Made by a program: the position numbers and the translations under genes. The notes beneath the pieces are model-generated. The model ran no database searches, had not been told where the DNA came from, and was given only the letters and a program-made list of their open reading frames with translations. From an uncultured Eggerthellaceae bacterium (GTDB taxonomy: Bacteria; Actinomycetota; Coriobacteriia; Coriobacteriales; Eggerthellaceae), in contig CAKTXN010000063.1 of NCBI GenBank assembly GCA_934630905.1, forward strand, positions 1-9,927: DNA of 9,927 nt. Direction: 5' to 3'. Below, in pieces: positions 1-6,419 of this stretch (positions are counted from its first letter, which is position 1; each line of letters begins with the position of its first letter).

Positions 1-269
1 GGCTTGCAAAGGGAATCGACAAAAGCAAGAAGTATGTTGAGGCGGCTGTGTCCGGTGTGGCTGATGCCATGACGCTGACGATGCAGTCCGGGCTGAATGT
101 TGACTTGGGCGGAATTTCCGGCGCAATGATGAACGGCACTCCCGCAGGAACGGTCATCAACAACTACAATAACGACAACAGCCGGACAGTGAATCAGACC
201 AATAATAGTCCGAAATCGCTGTCACGGCTGGAAATCTATCGTCAGACGCGGAATGCTCTAAATGTGTAA
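1..269 (+). CDS. Phage tail tape measure protein, C-terminal end (5' part outside window)
   Basis: The reading frame is open from the first base (first full codon at 3) and stops with TAA at 267-269, so only about the last 88 residues are visible. The visible part resembles the C-terminus of siphovirus tape measure proteins from Firmicutes phages: a basic helix-like stretch (KGIDKSKKYVEAAVSG), a Gly/Met-rich segment, then an Asn-rich stretch with NNYNNDNS and NQTNNS, and the end SRLEIYRQTRNALNV. Family knowledge: the tape measure sets tail tube length and is ejected during infection. The position directly before the distal tail gene family fits. A GTG at 48 could be read as a start, but coding sequence continues upstream of it, so this is not a separate small gene. 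The last 79 bases recur in damaged form at 369-438. Confidence 0.85.
   Translation, partial: LAKGIDKSKKYVEAAVSGVADAMTLTMQSGLNVDLGGISGAMMNGTPAGTVINNYNNDNSRTVNQTNNSPKSLSRLEIYRQTRNALNV
177..255 (+). repeat. Direct repeat unit 1 (end of tape measure gene)
   Basis: This stretch encodes NSRTVNQTNNSPKSLSRLEI and the next few residues of the tape measure C-terminus. It matches 369-438, which lies 192 bases downstream in the same frame register. Bases 188-210 and 380-402 are an identical 23-base block. The remainder aligns with scattered substitutions and one 9-base gap. Confidence 0.85.
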
Positions 270-274
270 GTGTA

Positions 275-298
275 TGGGGTGGGAGCAATCCTGCCCCA
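275..298 (+). terminator. Hairpin after the tape measure gene, weak terminator candidate
   Basis: Bases 275-283 pair with 290-298 (nine pairs, two of them G-U) around the 6-base loop AGCAAT. The sequence after it is ATTTATAT rather than a clean T-run, so strong intrinsic termination is doubtful. It sits six bases after the tape measure stop and could reduce readthrough or protect the mRNA 3' end. Confidence 0.35.
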
Positions 299-368
299 AT
301 TTATATCAGTCCGAATACTATACATCAATCCCGGAGAAAAAGCAAGGAAAAAGCTATATGAGTAAGAA

Positions 369-438
369 AACAGCCGTATAGTGAATCAGACCAATAATAG
401 TCTGATGTCGCTGTCACTGTATCGCATGACACGGAATG
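369..438 (+). repeat. Direct repeat unit 2: damaged second copy of the tape measure 3' end
   Basis: In the matching frame this reads NSRIVNQTNNSLMSLSLYRMTRNE, against NSRTVNQTNNSPKSLSRLEIYRQTRNA in the intact gene. It has lost three codons and gained several missense changes. A TAA stop at 363-365, two codons before, cuts it off from any upstream reading frame, so it is a remnant and not an extension of the tape measure. It ends 10 bases before the 3' end of the - strand gene, which places it at the left edge of the inserted segment. Confidence 0.8.
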
Positions 439-448
439 AAATAGGGAT

Positions 449-1633
449 TTATCTCTCACTGTTATTCTTTTTATATTTTCTATATGAATCTCTTATGAGT
501 GCATAGCAGATCATGTTTGATATTAGTTCAATTACATCTTTATCTTGCAATGTCCATATTCGGTTAATTGGTAAAGAGCCGAGATAGAATTTTTTTCCGG
601 CTATTAAATCAGGAGCAACTGTTTCTACAACAGAACGCAGTTCTGATATTTTTCCGCTTCCGATATTTCCAATCCCTATTTTTCCATGATGATAAAAGTC
701 ACAAATACCGTCATGGATAATTATGTTATCTTCGAGAACCAATTGTAGAGAATGATGTGAGCTTTCATCGTTGTCAATAGCGACATTGATTGCTGTTTTT
801 TCAATATCTGATGAGTAACTGCCATATGTTGATACTCCAAACGACACAAATTCGGTATCCCCATTAAAATCAATTAAGAACGATCTGTATGGTCCATAAA
901 AGACACCTCCCGAATGATTGCCGTAGCTAAGCATTCTTATTCCATAGTCTTTTATAAGTGTAAATACTTCATAATTTCCTGTTGGTATAGTAACACGATA
1001 ATCAAGAAAACACTCCAATAAATTATGTGCGGGTAATGCCAATTCTATCGGAGTCATAGAACTTATATAATCATCATACTGATGATTATATACCAATTGC
1101 TTAAGCTTTTCAAATGGAGTTCTCTCTGGGTATTCTCCCCAATCGTACTCAATATATTCTCCGTTTAACATTTCTTTAAATGTGGGGATCGCATCTAATC
1201 TTATATACTCGTCTTCTTCATTACTGTATTTATACACAAACGTAGAGAAGCCATTAGTTACTATAGCATAAGGAGCATCTAAGCAATCACAGTAATTAAA
1301 AACTTGTTCATTAGTCTTATCGGATAGTGGTACATCTGGTGCTTTACACTCAATTATGCATAATGGGTACTTATAACCCTTTTCGTCGTTACCGTTGATA
1401 ATAATATCAGCTCGCATTTTAGAATTAATGCCATAGTGCGATAATTTTTCTTCTACCGAAATCAGCTTTTCTGGAATTTTCATATCATTCAATATGAATT
1501 GAATCATTTTTTGACGGACAGTTTCTTCAGGTGTAATGAGAATTAGTTTTCTTCTAATAGGATCTAAATAGTATTTTTTATTATCCCTTTTGAAAATATC
1601 AGGTAAGTTTTCCGTTTCAAAATTAAAAAACAT
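449..1633 (-). CDS. Stand-alone HsdR N-terminal nuclease-domain protein (phage cargo gene)
   Basis: This is a 394-residue protein. Residues about 20-135 resemble the N-terminal nuclease domain of type I restriction HsdR subunits (HSDR_N type, PD-(D/E)xK fold). Visible motifs are PEETVRQ with Glu37, RADII with Asp76, IIECKAP with Glu95 and Lys97, and a Q(x3)Y element at Gln110/Tyr114. Full HsdR proteins are usually over 900 residues and carry a DEAD-type helicase; none is seen here. Residues about 170-394 form a second region I cannot assign. It contains FYHHGKIGIGNIGSGKISEL and ends in a basic helix, with no membrane segment. The start ATG (1631-1633) follows GGGGGTG with a 5-base gap, and a consensus promoter lies upstream. 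The gene is AT-rich (hand count about 28% GC at 481-540, against about 50% in the tail genes) and points against all its neighbours. No hsdS or hsdM partner is visible. Likely role, by inference: a nuclease acting on foreign DNA, expressed from the lysogen. A phage-encoded host-interaction gene of other function is the alternative. Confidence 0.75.
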   Translation of the reverse strand: MFFNFETENLPDIFKRDNKKYYLDPIRRKLILITPEETVRQKMIQFILNDMKIPEKLISVEEKLSHYGINSKMRADIIINGNDEKGYKYPLCIIECKAPDVPLSDKTNEQVFNYCDCLDAPYAIVTNGFSTFVYKYSNEEDEYIRLDAIPTFKEMLNGEYIEYDWGEYPERTPFEKLKQLVYNHQYDDYISSMTPIELALPAHNLLECFLDYRVTIPTGNYEVFTLIKDYGIRMLSYGNHSGGVFYGPYRSFLIDFNGDTEFVSFGVSTYGSYSSDIEKTAINVAIDNDESSHHSLQLVLEDNIIIHDGICDFYHHGKIGIGNIGSGKISELRSVVETVAPDLIAGKKFYLGSLPINRIWTLQDKDVIELISNMICYALIRDSYRKYKKNNSER

Positions 1634-1654
1634 ATTAACACCCCCGTTGTTGTT

Positions 1655-1683
1655 ATACTATCACTTTTCTTGATTTTTGTCAA
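1655..1683 (-). promoter_or_regulatory. Housekeeping sigma promoter for the HsdR-like cargo gene
   Basis: Read on the - strand, a perfect TTGACA -35 box (1678-1683) is followed by a 17-base spacer and a TAGTAT -10 box (1655-1660). The start codon of the gene at 449-1633 lies 21 bases further on. The -35 box overlaps a small inverted repeat (TTGA, 6 bases, TCAA at 1670-1683), too short to call an operator. A promoter of this quality would let the gene be transcribed in the lysogen independently of late phage transcription. Confidence 0.75.
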
Positions 1684-1708
1684 ATTCATATTTAGGAGTT
1701 GAAAGAGC

Positions 1709-2566
1709 ATGTTCTTTTCTCTTGTTCTAGAAAACAAAAATGGTCAGAAAATAGACCTTTCGCTTACTGCGAATAAATATATGTTTTCTAAAATTGAAGG
1801 CTTGAATCCTCCGCCTGGAACGATCAGTACCTCATCTTATGCAGGCATGGACGGCAGCTACCTGAACAACGCATTCATCGAAAAGCGGAATGTGGTGATT
1901 CACTTTGAGATGCGGGGGGTAGGCGTAGAAGCCCGAAGGCATCAGCTATACAAGGTAGTGAAACCGAGCAGATATGTCAAAGTGTATTATCGTACCGCAG
2001 GCATAGATGTGTTCACTGAGGGCTATGTGGAAACCTGCGAGATCAGCAACTTTGAGCAGCTAGTCACGGGACAGATATCTATTCTCTGCCCGGATATCTA
2101 CTGGTATTCTACAGAATCCGTCATGGCGTATTACAGCCAGATCACGGGTGCATTCACTTTTCCTTTCCCGACAGAATCTAATCCGGAACCGTTTGTGCTG
2201 GGCAAATATAATACGCAGAACATCATGGAGATCATCAATGATGGTGACGAGATCGGCTTCACGCTTGTGATTGAAGCTCTCGAAGATGCAAGATCGCCCA
2301 CGCTGTATAATGCGGATACGGACGAATATCTGCAAATCACCGGAGAGATTCTTGCAGGCGACATCATTACCGTGACAACCAAAACAGGCCATAAGACGGT
2401 AACACTGGACAGAGGCGGTGTCAAGACCAATATCATCAACCGACTTGTTTCCGGCTCAACATGGCTGACACTGCGTGAAGGCAGAAACCGCTTTTACCTG
2501 CGCGGCACGGGGTTGCAAAATCTGAGGGTGACCATCGTTCACACGAACGCTTATCTGGGGGTGTGA
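1709..2566 (+). CDS. Distal tail protein (Dit), siphovirus tail component family
   Basis: This 285-residue protein has the usual order of the Sipho_tail/YomH family: a short N-terminal strand region (LVLENKNGQKIDL), the IEGLNPPPGTI segment, DGSYLNNAFIEKRNVVIHFEM (residues about 48-68), and a C-terminal domain ending in YLGV. Dit forms a hexameric ring joining the tail tube to the tail tip hub; this is family knowledge. Its place after the tape measure and before the hub fits. The ATG follows TTAGGAG about 10 bases upstream. The first 90 or so coding bases are AT-rich like the neighbouring cargo gene (hand count 32% GC at 1741-1800), and the rest of the gene is near 50%. This suggests a recombination joint inside the gene. 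Confidence 0.85.
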   Translation: MFFSLVLENKNGQKIDLSLTANKYMFSKIEGLNPPPGTISTSSYAGMDGSYLNNAFIEKRNVVIHFEMRGVGVEARRHQLYKVVKPSRYVKVYYRTAGIDVFTEGYVETCEISNFEQLVTGQISILCPDIYWYSTESVMAYYSQITGAFTFPFPTESNPEPFVLGKYNTQNIMEIINDGDEIGFTLVIEALEDARSPTLYNADTDEYLQITGEILAGDIITVTTKTGHKTVTLDRGGVKTNIINRLVSGSTWLTLREGRNRFYLRGTGLQNLRVTIVHTNAYLGV

Positions 2567-2567
2567 T

Positions 2568-3680
2568 ATGCAGATTGAAGTGTATAACATGGAAGCAGAT
2601 GAAAACAATCTGACAATCACACTGGAAGCGGTGTGCGACAGTTTTTCTTCGCTCCTCTGGGATATTGAATATTACGACTGCGGACGGTTCGAGGTGTATA
2701 TCGCTGCCAATCCGCAGAATATTGATATTTTTCAGACCGGGCGTATCGTAGGACGGGATGATGACAGCCAGCATTTCGGAATTATCGAGTCTGTGCAGAT
2801 CGACACCGATGCAGAGAACGGCGACTATCTGATCGTAAAAGACAGATTCCTCATGTGTCTGTTTGAACGCCGTATCATCAATCCTACGCTCTCTATCACA
2901 GCGGATACGGCGTATTCGGATATTGTCCGAAATGCGGTAACTCTGAATGCAATACAGCAGGATAACCGCCGTATTCCGGGTCTTTCCCTCGGAACTGTGT
3001 CCGGTGCCTGTTGGGAGCAGACAGCAACCTTGCAAGTCAGCTACGCCAATCTTATGGAATGGGTGTATACCATCTGCGAGAGGATCGGCGGCACAGCAAA
3101 TATCCGGATTGTGAAGAACAGCGGCGAGACCTATAAAATGGTCTTTGATTTATCTGAGGGAACGGACAGAAGCATCACACAGGACGATGAGTCGCATATC
3201 ATCTTTTCCGATGCTTACAGCAATCTGCTATCATTTTCCTATGCTTCCGATTCAGCTATCACACGCAACTTTGCCTACATCTATGGGCATGGTGAAGGTT
3301 CAGAGCGTAAACACACAACATATTGTGTCGGAGAAGAACCTGCATATTTGTCTCGCTATGAGCTGTATGTGGATGCAAAGGATATCTCCGAAGAAGAACA
3401 GACCGAGGGTGTGACAGTACCGATTCCTGAAGAGCGATATATCGAATTATTAAAGTCTCGCGGCTCAGAAAAACTGGTCGATCCGAAAACAGCCTCAGAA
3501 TCGGAGATAGCGGCAGATTCTACACAGTATGTCTACAACCGTGATTATTATGTTGGTGACTATGTGACCGTGGAGCATAAGCGTTTCGGGATGATCCAGC
3601 CGAAAGTGCAGCTCATCGGCATGATCGAGGCTTTCGACCAGAACGGCAGGAGCCTTACACCGACCTTCAGAAAGGAATGA
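2568..3680 (+). CDS. Tail tip hub protein, siphovirus Gp37-like family
   Basis: This 370-residue protein resembles the ReqiPepy6 Gp37-like/prophage tail hub group. The N-terminal half carries the motifs FEVYIAANPQN and GIIESVQIDTDAENGDYLIV. The middle has WVYTICERIGG, and the C-terminus has the typical ending NRDYYVGDYVTVEHKRFGM, then GMIEAFDQNGRSLTPTFRKE. Such proteins form the trimeric hub at the tail tip under the Dit ring, comparable to the N-terminal part of Tal proteins or T4 gp27. No lytic domain is attached here; the protein ends after the hub region. The start lies one base after the Dit stop, with GGGGGTG as ribosome binding site overlapping the Dit end, so the two are probably translationally coupled. 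Confidence 0.75.
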   Translation: MQIEVYNMEADENNLTITLEAVCDSFSSLLWDIEYYDCGRFEVYIAANPQNIDIFQTGRIVGRDDDSQHFGIIESVQIDTDAENGDYLIVKDRFLMCLFERRIINPTLSITADTAYSDIVRNAVTLNAIQQDNRRIPGLSLGTVSGACWEQTATLQVSYANLMEWVYTICERIGGTANIRIVKNSGETYKMVFDLSEGTDRSITQDDESHIIFSDAYSNLLSFSYASDSAITRNFAYIYGHGEGSERKHTTYCVGEEPAYLSRYELYVDAKDISEEEQTEGVTVPIPEERYIELLKSRGSEKLVDPKTASESEIAADSTQYVYNRDYYVGDYVTVEHKRFGMIQPKVQLIGMIEAFDQNGRSLTPTFRKE

Positions 3681-3684
3681 TAAC

Positions 3685-5061
3685 ATGGCATTTTCATGCG
3701 GCTTTTTCAATTCAAAAGGTCTTGACAGAACCTATACAGCGGAGAACTTCACTGAGCATCTCAGCAGTATCATCTGCAACGGTATTCTCGATACCTACGG
3801 GCAGAATTTCAAGCTAACGTCAGCTTCTTCCGGCTTGAAAGTAATTCTCGGCACGGGCAAAGCGTGGATCAACGGGCACTATTTCGTCAATGATTCCCGC
3901 TATACGATCGATCTGTCAGAGTATATGGACGAGTCCTTGCCGCGCTATGTGGGCATTGCAATTTATCTTGATACGACAGAATCCGTCCGCAGCGTGACGC
4001 TGAAGCTGTTTCCCGGTACACCTGCTGAAAGTCCGTCGCTGCCGTCTATCCCGCAGGATGCAGACCATGTGCGACTGCTCATGTATGCAGTGCGCCTGAA
4101 TCCCGGTGCAACGGAATTGTCCGACCGTGACTGGTGGGATTACCGTGAGGATTCAAATGTCTGCGGGTACTGTAAGTGCATCCTCGGTAAATGCAAGATC
4201 ACGGAACTGATGTCACAGATGGCGCAGCTTATCGCAGAGGTACAGGAAAATAATCAGACGATTGAGAAACTCACCAATAAGGTGGAAGAACTGACCGCCG
4301 AGGTTGAGGATATCGGGGATGTGATCTTAGCTGGACAGTGCGGTGATAATGTCTATTATGTATTGTACTCCAACGGCAAGGTGCTGCTCAAAGGCACAGG
4401 ACCGATGTACGAATACAATAGCTCCGACCGTTCGCCGTTCTACAGGAATGACGCAGTAAAGAAGGTTGTGGTATCTGAGGGTATTACTTCTGTCGGATAC
4501 GATGCATTTTTGCGCTGTATGAATCTTGAATCTGCCTCGCTCCCGTCAACGCTCACATACATCGGAAGCGGTGCCTTCATGCCTGCGGATGAAGGAATGG
4601 GTGCTGCGGGAAAGCTGAAAAGCATCACCATTCCGGATGCAGTATCGACTATCGGCGGCGGTGCATTCTGGGGTGCTGCATTGACTTCTCTTACAATTCC
4701 GCACAATGTTTCTTCTGTCGGCAGCTATGTGTGCAGAGATTGTTCACGTCTGGTATCTGTGAGATATGAAGGCTCTGTGGTTGGCGCATATATGTTTGTG
4801 GGCTGCTCGGCTTTAAGTGAGTTCACCATTGCAAATACAGTTACGGAAATCAAGGAGCATTGCTTCAATTACTGCACGTCACTTGAAATCATCACTTATG
4901 AGGGTAGTCTGGCGCAGTGGCAGGCAATTTCGAAGGGTACAAGCTGGGACGGCAAAGGTGGCTCCGGACTTGCTGTATCCGGTCTGACCCGTATCCAGTG
5001 CCTTGACGGATTTATGGAATGGGATGACGAGAACCATGAATGGAAAGTTGGTGAAGAATAA
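3685..5061 (+). CDS. Baseplate protein with BspA-type leucine-rich repeats, probable receptor-binding protein
   Basis: This 458-residue protein has a modular build. Residues 1-160 look like a phage baseplate anchor (SGLKVILGTGKAWINGHYF). Residues 160-170 hold four cysteines in CGYCKCILGKC. Residues about 171-210 are a heptad coiled coil (LIAEVQ...IEKLTNKVEELTAEVEDI) that should trimerise. Residues about 217-255 (YYVLYSNGKVLLKGTGPMYEY) match the lead-in of BspA-family surface proteins. Residues 259-420 are about six LRR_5/BspA-type repeats (for example LKSITIPDAVSTIGGGAF), closed by the family cap motif YEGSLAQWQAISKGTSW. BspA repeats mediate binding to proteins or cell surfaces, so the C-terminal part is a good candidate for host recognition; this is inferred. 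The ATG follows AAAGGA 8 bases upstream, four bases after the hub stop. Confidence 0.75.
   Translation: MAFSCGFFNSKGLDRTYTAENFTEHLSSIICNGILDTYGQNFKLTSASSGLKVILGTGKAWINGHYFVNDSRYTIDLSEYMDESLPRYVGIAIYLDTTESVRSVTLKLFPGTPAESPSLPSIPQDADHVRLLMYAVRLNPGATELSDRDWWDYREDSNVCGYCKCILGKCKITELMSQMAQLIAEVQENNQTIEKLTNKVEELTAEVEDIGDVILAGQCGDNVYYVLYSNGKVLLKGTGPMYEYNSSDRSPFYRNDAVKKVVVSEGITSVGYDAFLRCMNLESASLPSTLTYIGSGAFMPADEGMGAAGKLKSITIPDAVSTIGGGAFWGAALTSLTIPHNVSSVGSYVCRDCSRLVSVRYEGSVVGAYMFVGCSALSEFTIANTVTEIKEHCFNYCTSLEIITYEGSLAQWQAISKGTSWDGKGGSGLAVSGLTRIQCLDGFMEWDDENHEWKVGEE
4459..4944 (+). repeat. BspA-type LRR array within the baseplate protein
   Basis: This codes for residues 259-420. Repeats of about 22-23 residues begin at KKVVVSEGITSVGYDAF, ESASLPSTLTYIGSGAF, KSITIPDAVSTIGGGAF, TSLTIPHNVSSVGSYVC, VSVRYEGSVVGAYMF and SEFTIANTVTEIKEHCF. 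The second repeat has an insertion of about eight residues (ADEGMGAA). The repeats are divergent at DNA level, so this is not a recent tandem expansion. Confidence 0.8.
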
Positions 5062-6419
5062 TGTGGAAATTCCTTATAAAAAACCAGAGCATTGAGATTG
5101 TGGAGCGAGAGATTCTTGCAGACCACCAAATTCAGTATGTGCAGTTCAAATTCACATTTGACGGTGACTGGAAGCATTTTCACAAGGTCGTGCAGTTCTC
5201 ACAGTGTGATGAGATGTATTCCGTAGTCCTCGGCACAGAGGGAACGACCTTGTATCTGCCTGCGGAACTTCATGCAGGTGCGGCTAAAATGGCTGTATTC
5301 GGCTACGATACGGAAAGCGATACGACTGTGAGAGCAACGACAGTTCCTGTGACGTTGAATATCCGTGAATCCGGCTTTGAGGGCGATGATCCGCCGATCC
5401 CGCCGACACCTGATCTGTATGCTCAGCTTCTGAAGCGCATCGATGATGCAGAGCACGGTCTGGACGGCAAGAGTGCCTACGAGATCGCAGTGGAGCACGG
5501 TTATGTCGGCACGGAGGAGGAGTGGCTGGAGAGTCTGAAGGGCAAGGACGGCGAAACGCCGGATATGTCCGAATATCCGAAAACCTCAGAAGTAACAACG
5601 ATTATTGAGCGTGAGATTGCACCTGTAGCGGAGGAGGCGCATACTCATTCCAACAAGGAAACGCTCGACCGTCTGACCCCGGAACTGATGCAGGAGCTTG
5701 ACGGCTTGCAGCAATTTGAGGACAGCACCACCTATGAGATTCAAACGCTGAACGAAGCTGTGGAGAACCTCAGACCGAGTACGCACAGCCATGCGAACCT
5801 CGATGTGCTGAATGCCCTGACTGCTGCACTGCTTTCTGACCTTCAGGGCTTACAGCAGTTTGAAGATGCCACAAATTATGATATCCACGATATCCGTGAG
5901 GCTCTGCTTCCTATTAGCTCAGCGGCGCACACACATAACAACAAGGATGTGCTGGACACCATCACAGAGCAGTATATGCGTGATGAAGCCGCTTTCCATG
6001 CGCAGACAGCGGACGCTCTGCACGGACTCTCTACCGGACTGAGCGAGGTTTCCGCACAGGCACATTCTCACTCCAACAAGGCGGTACTGGACAGTATTAC
6101 ACAGGAAATGCTCGATGATATCGCATCCATCGGAACGGTTGTCGGACAGGCGCACTGGCACCACAACCTCACAACACTGAACAGTATCACAGAATCCCAC
6201 GTTACACGCTGGAATGACGCATACACTACAGCTATGAATCTTACGGAGCGTGTGGGGGTCAATGAGGGTGTGTTCGAGCGTTTCAAGACGGAGATCCTCT
6301 ATGATATGCAGGGCGCAAAGACATCAATCACGGAGATCAATACCCGTCTGGCCGCATTGGAGGAAGCCCTCTCCGGCGTAGAAACTGCACTGGCTGATAT
6401 CGTGGAGGTGAGCGAATGA
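5061..6419 (+). CDS. Tail fibre protein with five His-x-His repeats
   Basis: This is a 452-residue protein. Residues 1-105 form a beta-rich N-terminal domain like the anchor domain of baseplate upper proteins (BppU-like, tentative). A proline-rich hinge (PPIPPTPDLY, 111-120) follows, then the phage linker motif GKSAYEIAVEHGYVGTEEEW at 136-155 with a collagen-like GKDG. Residues 190-380 carry five repeats headed by HxH at 194, 242, 290, 335 and 365. Each is followed by a helix of the form NK..LD.IT. The C-terminus (about 395-450) is coiled-coil-like. No enzymatic motif is seen. The ATG overlaps the previous stop by one base (TAATG), which implies translational coupling. I infer an extended homotrimeric fibre at the tail tip; the metal-binding idea is treated under findings. 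Confidence 0.7.
   Translation: MWKFLIKNQSIEIVEREILADHQIQYVQFKFTFDGDWKHFHKVVQFSQCDEMYSVVLGTEGTTLYLPAELHAGAAKMAVFGYDTESDTTVRATTVPVTLNIRESGFEGDDPPIPPTPDLYAQLLKRIDDAEHGLDGKSAYEIAVEHGYVGTEEEWLESLKGKDGETPDMSEYPKTSEVTTIIEREIAPVAEEAHTHSNKETLDRLTPELMQELDGLQQFEDSTTYEIQTLNEAVENLRPSTHSHANLDVLNALTAALLSDLQGLQQFEDATNYDIHDIREALLPISSAAHTHNNKDVLDTITEQYMRDEAAFHAQTADALHGLSTGLSEVSAQAHSHSNKAVLDSITQEMLDDIASIGTVVGQAHWHHNLTTLNSITESHVTRWNDAYTTAMNLTERVGVNEGVFERFKTEILYDMQGAKTSITEINTRLAALEEALSGVETALADIVEVSE
5640..6164 (+). repeat. HxH-helix repeats in the tail fibre gene, including a 144-bp tandem duplication
   Basis: The first two units (5640-5783 and 5784-5927) are both 144 bp. At protein level they share HxH...L..LT.....L.GLQQFED.T.Y.I; GLQQFEDSTTYEI at residues 215-227 recurs as GLQQFEDATNYDI at 263-275. 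The third to fifth HxH elements begin at 5928, 6063 and 6153, at intervals of 135 and 90 bp. The DNA is diverged, so the duplication is old or under selection at protein level. Confidence 0.75.

Noticed and set aside
300..1708. Cargo segment as a transposon or insertion sequence
   Set aside because: No transposase, no terminal inverted repeats and no short target duplication are visible; the only repeat is the tape measure scrap at the left edge.
449..1733. Similar N-termini of the cargo protein (MFFNFETEN) and the distal tail protein (MFFSLVLEN) as a sign of inverted duplication
   Set aside because: The match is only a few residues and the DNA does not extend it; chance is enough to explain it.
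2060..3035. Long open frames on the - strand opposite the dit and hub genes (2060-2392, 2131-2439, 2436-3035)
   Set aside because: They lie wholly within well-recognised + strand genes, have no ribosome binding site and no family-like sequence.
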